From positions 137,408-201,407 of the forward strand of contig NZ_FRDA01000011.1 in the NCBI RefSeq assembly GCF_900143095.1: a stretch of 64,000 nt of DNA, given 5' to 3'. This DNA comes from Pseudomonas asturiensis. GTDB taxonomy: Bacteria > Pseudomonadota > Gammaproteobacteria > Pseudomonadales > Pseudomonadaceae. The translations under genes and the position numbers were made by a program. The notes below the pieces were generated by a model. It saw nothing but the letters and a program-made list of their open reading frames with translations, had not been told where the DNA came from and searched no databases. This document shows positions 52,271-60,257 of this stretch, in pieces (position 1 is the first letter of the stretch; every line of letters starts with the position of its first letter).

Positions 52271-54286
52271 TCAGACCGCCAGCAAGCGCTCACGCAGCTT
52301 GCCGATTTCGTCGCGCATCTGCGCCGCAGCCTCGAATTCCAGGTCGCGAGCCAACTGGTACATCTTCTCTTCCAGTTGACGAATGCGCTTGGTGATTTCG
52401 CTGGGCGAACGCAGTTCGTTTTCGTACTTGGCGTTTTCCTCGGCGGCCTTGGCCATGCCTTTGCGCTTTTTGCTGCGCGAGCCGGGCACGGTGGCGCCTT
52501 CCATGATGTCGGCCACGTCCTTGAACACGCCTTTGGGCGTGATGCCGTGCTCCAGGTTGAACGCGATCTGCTTCTCCCGACGTCGTTCGGTCTCGCCGAT
52601 GGCCCGCTCCATGGAGCCGGTGATCCGGTCGGCGTACAGGATCGCCCGGCCGTTGAGGTTACGCGCCGCCCGACCGATGGTCTGGATCAGCGAACGGTCC
52701 GAACGCAGGAAACCCTCCTTGTCGGCATCCAGAATCGCCACCAGCGACACTTCCGGCATGTCCAGGCCCTCGCGCAGCAGGTTGATCCCCACCAGCACAT
52801 CGAAGGTCCCCAGACGCAGGTCGCGGATGATCTCGACGCGCTCCACGGTGTCGATGTCCGAGTGCAGGTAGCGCACACGCACGCCGTGGTCGCTCAGGTA
52901 GTCGGTCAGGTCTTCGGCCATCCGCTTGGTCAGCGTGGTCACCAGCACCCGCTCTTCAATGGCCGCACGCTTGTTGATTTCCGACAGCAGGTCATCGACC
53001 TGAGTCAACGCCGGGCGAATCTCGATCTGCGGGTCCACCAGACCCGTTGGACGAACCACCTGCTCGACCACACGACCGGCATGTTCTTCTTCATATTTAC
53101 CGGGAGTCGCCGAGACGAAGATGGTTTGCGGGCTGACGTTCTCCCACTCCTCGAAACGCATTGGCCGGTTGTCCAGCGCCGATGGCAGACGAAAGCCGTA
53201 TTCCACCAGGGTTTCCTTGCGCGAACGGTCCCCTTTATACATGGCGCCCACCTGCGGCACGCTGACGTGGGACTCGTCAATCACCAGCAGGGCGTCGGGC
53301 GGCAGGTAATCGTACAGCGTCGGCGGGGGCGCACCGGTCGGGCGTCCCGACAGATAGCGTGAGTAGTTTTCGATGCCGTTGCAGTAGCCCAGCTCCAGAA
53401 TCATCTCCAGGTCGAACCGGGTGCGCTGTTCCAGACGCTGGGCTTCAACCAGTTTGTTCTGGCTGCGCAGGTATTCCAGACGCTCGCCGAGTTCGACCTT
53501 GATGCCTTCCATCGCGTCCAGCAGGGTTTCGCGAGGCGTGACGTAGTGGCTCTTGGGGTAGAAGGTGAAACGCGGCAATTTGCGAATCACCTCGCCGGTC
53601 AACGGATCGAATGCCGACAGGCTCTCGACCTCGTCATCGAACAACTCGACACGAATCGCTTCCAGATCCGATTCGGCCGGATAGATGTCGATCACATCGC
53701 CCCGCACACGAAAGGTGGCGCGGGCAAAGTCCATGTCATTGCGGGTGTATTGCAGGTCCGCCAGACGACGCAGCAAGGCGCGCTGGTCGAGTTTGTCGCC
53801 ACGGTCGATGTGCAGCACCATGCGCAGGTAGGTTTCCGGGCTGCCCAGACCGTAAATGCACGACACCGTGGTGACGATGATGGCGTCCTTGCGCTCCAGC
53901 AGCGCCTTGGTAGCGGACAGGCGCATCTGCTCGATGTGGTCGTTGATCGAGGCATCCTTCTCGATGAAGGTGTCGGAAGACGGCACGTAGGCTTCAGGCT
54001 GGTAGTAGTCGTAGTACGAGACGAAGTATTCGACGGCGTTGTTTGGAAAGAACGCCTTGAACTCACCATACAACTGCGCCGCCAGGGTCTTGTTCGGCGC
54101 CAGCACCAGGGTCGGGCGCTGTACCTGGGAGATGACGTTGGCGATGCTGAACGTCTTGCCCGAGCCCGTCACACCCAGCAGGGTCTGGTGCGCAAGTCCG
54201 GCGTCGATCCCTTCGACCAGTTGGCGAATGGCCTCGGGCTGATCGCCGGCGGGCTCAAAACGGGTAACGAGCTGGAACTCGGACAT
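52271..54286 (-). CDS. uvrB: excinuclease ABC subunit B
   Basis: Helicase-like damage-verification subunit of nucleotide excision repair. The 671-residue protein has Walker A G38-T45 (GVTGSGKT), the beta-hairpin region with aromatic residues (YYDYYQPEAYVP) that probes DNA, helicase motifs DESHVSVPQ and QTIGRAARN, and a C-terminal UVR domain (RQLEEKMYQLARDLEFEAAAQMRDEI) that contacts UvrC. AGAGGT precedes the ATG. Monocistronic between aminotransferase and gltX genes. Confidence 0.98.
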   Translation of the reverse strand: MSEFQLVTRFEPAGDQPEAIRQLVEGIDAGLAHQTLLGVTGSGKTFSIANVISQVQRPTLVLAPNKTLAAQLYGEFKAFFPNNAVEYFVSYYDYYQPEAYVPSSDTFIEKDASINDHIEQMRLSATKALLERKDAIIVTTVSCIYGLGSPETYLRMVLHIDRGDKLDQRALLRRLADLQYTRNDMDFARATFRVRGDVIDIYPAESDLEAIRVELFDDEVESLSAFDPLTGEVIRKLPRFTFYPKSHYVTPRETLLDAMEGIKVELGERLEYLRSQNKLVEAQRLEQRTRFDLEMILELGYCNGIENYSRYLSGRPTGAPPPTLYDYLPPDALLVIDESHVSVPQVGAMYKGDRSRKETLVEYGFRLPSALDNRPMRFEEWENVSPQTIFVSATPGKYEEEHAGRVVEQVVRPTGLVDPQIEIRPALTQVDDLLSEINKRAAIEERVLVTTLTKRMAEDLTDYLSDHGVRVRYLHSDIDTVERVEIIRDLRLGTFDVLVGINLLREGLDMPEVSLVAILDADKEGFLRSDRSLIQTIGRAARNLNGRAILYADRITGSMERAIGETERRREKQIAFNLEHGITPKGVFKDVADIMEGATVPGSRSKKRKGMAKAAEENAKYENELRSPSEITKRIRQLEEKMYQLARDLEFEAAAQMRDEIGKLRERLLAV

Positions 54287-54665
54287 AACCTACCTCTTGA
54301 ATTCGTTCGCGGGATTCGCGACAAGACCTCGTCTGCACGGTTGTACCGGCAATGACGAAATCACCGCCAACGGCTCATCCCGTCCGTTTAAAGACGTCGG
54401 GCCGTGGCAGTGCTTGAAGTGATGCACTGTAAATGGAGACGTTTGCGCATGTTTCAAGGCGCTCATTTTATCAGTGGCTACATCATTGAGGTTTCAGCGG
54501 GACGAACGTTCTGCAAATAACCGGAAAAACCTTGAAAAAACCTGCCCTGCCCTGTCGCCGCCTCGGGGGATGGTCTCTATACTAGGTCCCCGTTTGTGCA
54601 CCGCTTTGGCGCAGTCGGCCGCAGCGTGCATTCCTCTCCGCCCTCCATTCAGAGCTGCCGCAAAA
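54287..54665. other. intergenic region between uvrB and aminotransferase genes
   Basis: A 379-base divergent promoter region. A TATACT hexamer occurs at about 54578 without a good -35. No LexA box of full quality and no other gene were found. Confidence 0.5.
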
Positions 54666-55862
54666 ATGAGCCTCTTCTCCGCTGTCGAAATGGCGCCCCG
54701 CGATCCAATCCTGGGTATCAACGAAGCATTCAACGCCGACACCCGCACCACCAAGGTCAACCTTGGCGTGGGTGTCTACTGTGACGAAGACGGCCGCATT
54801 CCCCTGCTGCGCGCAGTGGCTGAAGCCGAGAAGATCCGCGTTGCACAGCACGCACCACGTGGCTACCTGCCGATCGACGGCATCGCGGCCTACGACCAGG
54901 CCGTGCAGAAGCTGCTGCTGGGTGCTGATTCACCGCTGATCGCCTCGGGCCGTGTCTTGACCACGCAATCGGTCGGCGGTACCGGCGCACTGAAAATCGG
55001 CGCAGACTTCCTCAAGCAACTGCTGCCGGACGCCGTCGTGGCGATCAGCGACCCGAGCTGGGAAAACCATCGCGCGCTGTTCGAAACCGCAGGCTTTCCA
55101 GTACAGAACTACCGTTATTACGACGCAGCCTCCCATGATGTGAACCGTGGCGGCATGCTCGAAGACCTGCAAAATCTGCCTGACCACTCCGTGGTCGTGC
55201 TGCACGCCTGCTGCCACAACCCGACCGGCGTCGACCTGAACCTGGAAGACTGGAAAAAGGTTCTGGAAGTGGTCAAGGCCAAGGGCCACGTGCCTTTCCT
55301 GGACATGGCCTATCAGGGCTTCGGCCAGGGCATTCAGGAAGACGCCATCGCGGTCCGTCTGTTCGCCGAGTCCGGCCTGACCTTCTTCGCTTCAAGTTCG
55401 TTCTCCAAATCGCTGTCGCTGTACGGCGAGCGCGTGGGCGCGCTGTCGATCATCACTGAATCGAAAGAAGAAACCGCCCGTGTCCTGTCCCAGGTCAAGC
55501 GCGTGATCCGCACCAACTACTCCAACCCGCCGACCCACGGCGCAATCATCTCCGCGGCTGTGCTCAACGACCCGGCGCTGCGTGCCATGTGGGAAGAAGA
55601 ACTGGGCGAAATGCGCGTGCGCATCCAGGGCATGCGCAAGGCAATGGTCGAGCGTCTGGCCGACAACCCGGCGGGTCAGGACTTCAGCTTCGTGGGTCGC
55701 CAGTGCGGCATGTTCTCCTACTCCGGCCTGACCGCCGCACAGGCGCAGCGTCTGCGCAGCGAATTCGGCATCTACGCCCTGGACACCGGCCGTATCTGTG
55801 TCGCGGCGCTGAACCAGAAGAACATCGACGTGGTGTGCGACGCGATCAAGAAGGTGTTGTAA
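54666..55862 (+). CDS. aromatic/aspartate aminotransferase
   Basis: PLP-dependent class I aminotransferase, 398 residues, of the AspC/TyrB type. The Schiff-base Lys248 is in SSSFSKSLSLYGERVG, with NPTG (HNPTGVD) and Asp213 in FLDMAYQGFG for cofactor binding and the conserved C-terminal Arg in GRQCGMFSYSGL/ALDTGRICVA. It interconverts aspartate, phenylalanine or tyrosine with 2-oxoglutarate; substrate preference cannot be read. Its place beside uvrB is conserved in pseudomonads. The ribosome-binding site is weak. Confidence 0.93.
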   Translation: MSLFSAVEMAPRDPILGINEAFNADTRTTKVNLGVGVYCDEDGRIPLLRAVAEAEKIRVAQHAPRGYLPIDGIAAYDQAVQKLLLGADSPLIASGRVLTTQSVGGTGALKIGADFLKQLLPDAVVAISDPSWENHRALFETAGFPVQNYRYYDAASHDVNRGGMLEDLQNLPDHSVVVLHACCHNPTGVDLNLEDWKKVLEVVKAKGHVPFLDMAYQGFGQGIQEDAIAVRLFAESGLTFFASSSFSKSLSLYGERVGALSIITESKEETARVLSQVKRVIRTNYSNPPTHGAIISAAVLNDPALRAMWEEELGEMRVRIQGMRKAMVERLADNPAGQDFSFVGRQCGMFSYSGLTAAQAQRLRSEFGIYALDTGRICVAALNQKNIDVVCDAIKKVL

Positions 55863-55894
55863 GTCACCTACCCGGCACACACAGATTTCAGCCA

Positions 55895-56032
55895 GTGGGA
55901 GCGGACTTGTCCGCGAAGGGGCCGGTGTATTCACTCGAAGGGTTGCGCCTGGAAGTCGGTCTTCGTGAGCAAGCTCACTCCCACAGGTTGAAAACCGGCT
56001 CATCAGCCAGTGGGAGCGGACCCGTTCGCGAA
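55895..56032. repeat. cluster of three REP palindromes
   Basis: Copies at 55895-55917 (direct), 55962-55984 (inverted) and 56010-56032 (direct) of GTGGGAGCGGACTTGTCCGC-type sequence fill the 301-base gap between the aminotransferase and the Gln/Ser-rich gene. Nothing else is evident there. Confidence 0.8.
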
Positions 56033-56163
56033 GCATCCCACACAGCGCTGTGTACAAGACACCAGCGCCGCGCCTACCACTCGGCGATCCAATCGAACGA
56101 TCCCCTTCCCCTCCACCTCGAAAGCCTGTCAGTACTTTTCTGAAGCAGACCTTTGAGGTAATC

Positions 56164-56490
56164 ATGTCTACCGAACCGCAACGGCAAAAAGAACAGGCAC
56201 CCGGTCAGCACACACGCCCGGACCAAGGCACGGACCGCAATGATCCGGCCATCGATCCACAAGCGCCCGATGCGGTGCCGGATCAGGGTCAGGACGAAAG
56301 CCAACGCCAGAATCAGAGCCAGCAACAGAGCCAGCAACAGAGCCAGCAACAGAGCCAGAGCCAGTCACAAGGCTCGGCAGAAGACAGCGCCTACGTGCCT
56401 GACTATGAGCCTGAGGAAATACCCAAGACCCAACGCAATCATCAGCCCACCCAAGGCGTCGATGCCGATATCGACACTCAGGGTGGTTGA
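56164..56490 (+). CDS. Gln/Ser-repeat hydrophilic small protein
   Basis: A 108-residue, very hydrophilic protein with no signal peptide or hydrophobic segment. It is rich in Gln, Asp, Pro and Ser and probably disordered. The middle (about 46-66) is a run of QSQQ units encoded by three exact 12-bp tandem repeats plus a partial copy. The ends are acidic (DYEPEEIPKT; DADIDTQGG). The frame starts with ATG after a weak TGAGGTAATC site. I do not recognise a family. Codon use is like the neighbours, which supports it being a real gene. Confidence 0.7.
   Translation: MSTEPQRQKEQAPGQHTRPDQGTDRNDPAIDPQAPDAVPDQGQDESQRQNQSQQQSQQQSQQQSQSQSQGSAEDSAYVPDYEPEEIPKTQRNHQPTQGVDADIDTQGG
56315..56358 (+). repeat. 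12-bp tandem repeat within the Gln/Ser gene
   Basis: AGAGCCAGCAAC occurs three times without change (56315-56350), then as a partial copy AGAGCCAG. The unit is in frame, so copy-number change would alter length by four residues each. Confidence 0.9.
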
Positions 56491-56547
56491 CACTTCGCGT
56501 TGAACGCGTGAATTGGGCCATCTGGCCCAATCACCTGAAAGCGCACC

Positions 56548-58887
56548 TCAAGGCCTGCGTTCTTCCCTGATGTCCTGCACCTGATACGCCGGATCAGCCT
56601 TGATCTGCTGCTCGGTGAAGGGCAGATCAGCCCATTGCTTTTTCGAGAACGCTTCGGTCTGGTCTCGCGAGTGGACGGATTGTGGATTGCTCGACTCGGA
56701 AAACGCCAGCAAGCCCCTGGCCTTTGGGCCCTGCTCGTCGAATGTCACCACTTGCAGGTAGCTGGTGCCGCTGACCACCTCACGCTTGCCGTCCTTGCCC
56801 GCCACCGTCTGCATCGCGTTGTAAACCCCCAGGGCCGCCGGACCGCCGTGGATCGGAATCGGCTTCCCACCGAGGCTCGACACCTGAATATCGCCCCAGG
56901 TCGTGTTCGCCGGCAGGCCTGTCTTGCTCACCTCCTCCTGCACCGCCAGCATGGCCGCACGCAAGGCCGTGGCGACCTCGGCACGCTCAATCGCCAGCCC
57001 CCGTGGCGTGCGGACCGGATCCTGCGCATCGAACACCACCCGCCAGCGCGACCCGACGGACTGCATGGCGGTCATGATCTTCTGAAAGTACACGAAGCCC
57101 ACGCCACTGTTCAGGTCAACGCGACCGTCCCAGGCTTTCAACGCTGCACACAAAGGCGCCAGGCGTTTTTCATCGTCGCCCAGCCCAGTGGCACAAAACT
57201 GCAGAAGGTCCGGCAGCACTTGCCCGGCTTGATACACCTCGTTGTCCATCACCATGGCCTGCAGGTTCTCGACGCTGACCTTGCCCGCCTGCTGCAACGT
57301 GCCGAGCCTGTCCAGCGCAAAGCGCGCACGTAGCCCCAGCGGCTGGCCTTCCTGGCTGATCAGCGGCGAAAAGTTTTTCTGCGGTGCTGCCGGATTGACC
57401 ATCCAGGCCGAGTCGTTGGCATGCTGCACGAAGTCGGTACGCAGCAGTTGCGGCTGGCGCGACGACGCAAAGATGCCCGGTTGCACCGCCTCTGGGGCGA
57501 TGTCCCAGTTACAGTCACTGCGTGAGCCGTCGAGGATGATCAACTCGGTGCCGATGCGCGGGTCGCTGCACTTGGCGAGCTTGGCCGCATCGACGTTCGG
57601 CACCACCGAGATGTTCATATACAGCGCCTGTCCCAAGGCATCGACCGCCACGGTATTCACCCACGGAATCCCCTGGATGCTGTGCACCGAATCCTGAAAC
57701 GCCTTGAGGCTTGTCGCCTTATCCATGGCGTACCACTGCTGCAACACGCGGTCATTCTTGAGGTTCGCATCGCGCAGGCTGAAAGCGAACCTGTCGTTCC
57801 AGTCCAGTTTGCCGGGCCATTGCACGATGGGGCCGAACGTCGACGAGTAAACCGTGCGGGTCACCGGCTTGACGCTGCCGTCGGACTGTCTGGTCTGGAC
57901 AGTGACCTGTTGCTTGCCCATGGCCACCGACTTGCCGTCGAGCAGGTAACGGGTCGGGTCTTTGGGATCGAGCTGCAAACGATGCAGGGTGAAGTGTCTG
58001 GACGTATCCACGGTGTGGGTCCATGCCAGATGCTGGTTGAAGCCAATGTTGATCAGCGGCAGACCCGGCAGCGCCGCACCCATCACGTCCAGCTTGCCGG
58101 GGATGGTCAGGTGCATCTGATAAAAACGCAGGCCGCCACCCCACGGAAAATGTGGGTTGGCCAGCAACATGCCACGGCCGTTGGCCGACAGCTCGCGCCC
58201 GATAGCGACGGCGTTGCTGCCGCGCTCCAGCGCGAATTGCTCATTGCGGGCAGCGGCCAGTTGCAGTGCCTGACGCTGGTCATCCTGAAGGCTGGCCTGA
58301 GCACCCGGCTGCGGCGGCCTGGCACCGGCCAGCGCTTCGGTGAACTGACCCACCCCGCCTTCAACCAGCAAACGGCGGGTCAGGCGCACCAGATCGTCGG
58401 TGCTGATCGGCCTCACCCATTCAGCGGCGCAGGCCGGTGGCAGCCCTTCGGCGCTCTGTTCGCCCAGTGAACGGTTGTAGCCGGCGACATATCCCTGCAT
58501 CAACTGGCGAATCTCGAGCGGCTGCGCCGTCCAGAAATCAGCCAGCGCTTCGGGCGTGTTCAACCAGTTGAACAACAGGTCGCTGGCCAGGTTGTTGCGC
58601 TGCTCAAGGGTCGCCTTGTCTGGACCGAAATAGCGCGAACGCTCGCCGTTGACCGTGACAACCTCGTTGGCCAGCAGGCACAGGTTGTCCTGCGCATAGG
58701 CGTAACCGATGCCGTAACCCAGCCCGCGTTCATCAGCGGCGACGATGTGCGGCACGCCAAAACCGGTACGACGAACCTGCGCCGAGGCGCTCTGATTCTC
58801 GGCGGTCACGAGCGCCTGGGCGGGTACAACCAGCCCGAGCGATAGACCTGCTACAAGCAGACAGGACAAGGGTCTGGACATGATCAT
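56548..58887 (-). CDS. pvdQ: periplasmic Ntn acylase PvdQ/HacA type (pyoverdine maturation, AHL acylase)
   Basis: A 779-residue penicillin-amidase family precursor. The signal peptide ends at about Ala25 (VVPAQA). The alpha chain and spacer run to Gly223; autocatalytic cleavage would free Ser224 (RGSNAVAIG) as the N-terminal nucleophile of the beta chain. In P. aeruginosa PvdQ removes the fatty acid from the pyoverdine precursor and also hydrolyses long-chain acyl-homoserine lactones; in P. syringae such an enzyme is called HacA. It faces the pvdRT-opmQ efflux genes, which supports the siderophore role. Another AHL acylase paralogue is the main alternative. Confidence 0.9.
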   Translation of the reverse strand: MIMSRPLSCLLVAGLSLGLVVPAQALVTAENQSASAQVRRTGFGVPHIVAADERGLGYGIGYAYAQDNLCLLANEVVTVNGERSRYFGPDKATLEQRNNLASDLLFNWLNTPEALADFWTAQPLEIRQLMQGYVAGYNRSLGEQSAEGLPPACAAEWVRPISTDDLVRLTRRLLVEGGVGQFTEALAGARPPQPGAQASLQDDQRQALQLAAARNEQFALERGSNAVAIGRELSANGRGMLLANPHFPWGGGLRFYQMHLTIPGKLDVMGAALPGLPLINIGFNQHLAWTHTVDTSRHFTLHRLQLDPKDPTRYLLDGKSVAMGKQQVTVQTRQSDGSVKPVTRTVYSSTFGPIVQWPGKLDWNDRFAFSLRDANLKNDRVLQQWYAMDKATSLKAFQDSVHSIQGIPWVNTVAVDALGQALYMNISVVPNVDAAKLAKCSDPRIGTELIILDGSRSDCNWDIAPEAVQPGIFASSRQPQLLRTDFVQHANDSAWMVNPAAPQKNFSPLISQEGQPLGLRARFALDRLGTLQQAGKVSVENLQAMVMDNEVYQAGQVLPDLLQFCATGLGDDEKRLAPLCAALKAWDGRVDLNSGVGFVYFQKIMTAMQSVGSRWRVVFDAQDPVRTPRGLAIERAEVATALRAAMLAVQEEVSKTGLPANTTWGDIQVSSLGGKPIPIHGGPAALGVYNAMQTVAGKDGKREVVSGTSYLQVVTFDEQGPKARGLLAFSESSNPQSVHSRDQTEAFSKKQWADLPFTEQQIKADPAYQVQDIREERRP

Positions 58888-58944
58888 GCTGACTCCACCT
58901 CGAAAGAAAAACGGAACACGACTGGAAACAGCCGCTCCCGTTAA

Positions 58945-58967
58945 ACGAGGCCACCGAGTGAAATTTA
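58945..58967 (-). promoter_or_regulatory. degenerate PvdS (iron-starvation) box facing pvdQ
   Basis: Read leftward, TAAAT (58967-58963), 15 bases, CGT (58947-58945). The spacing is one base shorter than the usual 16-17, so this is a weaker candidate. Confidence 0.4.
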
Positions 58968-58995
58968 GTCGGCACAGCCATTTTACTGACAGCGC

Positions 58996-59019
58996 TAAAT
59001 TCCCCTGCGGCGCTCTCGT
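58996..59019 (+). promoter_or_regulatory. PvdS (iron-starvation) promoter box of pvdRT-opmQ
   Basis: TAAAT (58996-59000), exactly 16 bases, CGT (59017-59019): a perfect match to the TAAAT-N16/17-CGT box recognised by the extracytoplasmic sigma factor PvdS. It lies 65 bases before the pvdR start. Confidence 0.75.
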
Positions 59020-59084
59020 CTTAATGACAGCTCCCGTAGCCGTCGCCCGTTGAACGGCTGATTTTCCCCAGGCAGGAACCCTGC

Positions 59085-60257
59085 ATGAAACGCTCTCGAC
59101 TCCCTCGACGCACTGTCCTCGCGGCCCTTTGCCTGTTTCCGGTCATTGCAGTGTGCGCATGGCAGATCCTGCCCGATGACCACAGCAAGACACACACCGT
59201 GACCGTGACGCGCGGCAGCATTGAAAGCAGCGTAACGGCGCTGGGCACACTGCAACCGCGCAGCTATGTTGACGTCGGCTCGCAGGCGACCGGGCAGATC
59301 ATGAAGATTCACGTGCAGGTGGGCGACCAAGTCAAGGAAGGTCAGTTGCTGGTCGAGATCGATCCGTCCACCCAAAAAGCCAGGCTCGACGCGGCGCGCT
59401 ACGCCATCGACAACCTCAAGGCCCAGCTTCAGGAACAACGCGCACTGCACGAGCTGGCCCAGCAGAAGCAGCAACGTCAGCAGCGTCTGGCAGCCGGCGG
59501 CGCGACCCGGGCCGAGGACGTGCAGGCCGCCGAATCAGAGTTTCGCGCCACCCAGGCCAGGGTCGACATGTTCAAGGCGCAGATCCTCGAAGCCCAGGCA
59601 GCGTTGCGCAGTGACGAGGCTGCGCTGGGCTACACGCGCATTTATGCACCCATGAGCGGCACGGTGGTCGCGCTGGATGCCCGCGAAGGTCAGACCCTTA
59701 ATGCCCAGCAGCAGACGCCGCTGATCCTGCGCATCGCCCGGCTGTCGCCAATGACTGTCTGGGCCGAAGTGTCTGAGGCCGACATCGGCCATGTGAAGCC
59801 GGGCATGAACGCCTATTTCACCACCCTGAGCGGCGGCAACCGGCGCTGGAAAAGCACTGTACGGCAGATTCTGCCGGTGCCGCCCAAGCCGCTGGAGCAA
59901 GCCAATCAAGGTGGCGGCAGCCCGAGCAGTTCGCGCAAGAGCGGCGGCGGCCGGGTCGTGCTGTACACCGTTCTACTGGACGTCGACAACGACGATCAGG
60001 CCTTGATGGCCGAGATGACGGCGCAGATTTTCTTCGTCGCCGGCCGTGCGCAAGACACCCTGACCGCGCCGCTGTCGGCGTTGAAGAGCGGGATACAAAA
60101 CGACCTGCAGACCGCACAGGTGCTGACCACACGCGGCGAAGTACAGAGCCGTCAGGTGCGCACAGGCATCAGCGATCGATTACGCGTGCAGATTCTGGAC
60201 GGCCTCGAAGAAGGCGACCGGCTGCTGGTGCCCTCGACGTCCGGCAGCGGAGGCTGA
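59085..60257 (+). CDS. pvdR: pyoverdine efflux periplasmic adaptor PvdR
   Basis: MacA-like membrane-fusion protein, 390 residues. A single N-terminal membrane segment (about 9-27) is followed by a barrel-sandwich lipoyl domain (SYVDVGSQATGQIMKIHVQVGDQVKEGQLL), a coiled-coil hairpin (about 105-180, Gln/Ala-rich), and beta-barrel and membrane-proximal domains. It would link PvdT to OpmQ. AGGAACC precedes the ATG. First gene of a three-gene operon; its stop abuts the pvdT start. A macrolide-export MacA is the alternative, but the PvdS box and neighbours favour pyoverdine. Confidence 0.92.
   Translation: MKRSRLPRRTVLAALCLFPVIAVCAWQILPDDHSKTHTVTVTRGSIESSVTALGTLQPRSYVDVGSQATGQIMKIHVQVGDQVKEGQLLVEIDPSTQKARLDAARYAIDNLKAQLQEQRALHELAQQKQQRQQRLAAGGATRAEDVQAAESEFRATQARVDMFKAQILEAQAALRSDEAALGYTRIYAPMSGTVVALDAREGQTLNAQQQTPLILRIARLSPMTVWAEVSEADIGHVKPGMNAYFTTLSGGNRRWKSTVRQILPVPPKPLEQANQGGGSPSSSRKSGGGRVVLYTVLLDVDNDDQALMAEMTAQIFFVAGRAQDTLTAPLSALKSGIQNDLQTAQVLTTRGEVQSRQVRTGISDRLRVQILDGLEEGDRLLVPSTSGSGG

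Noticed and set aside
54420..54455. Possible LexA box (CTGT-N8-AC..) upstream of uvrB
   Set aside because: CTGTAAATGGAGACGT matches only the first half of CTGT-N8-ACAG. Too weak to support SOS control.
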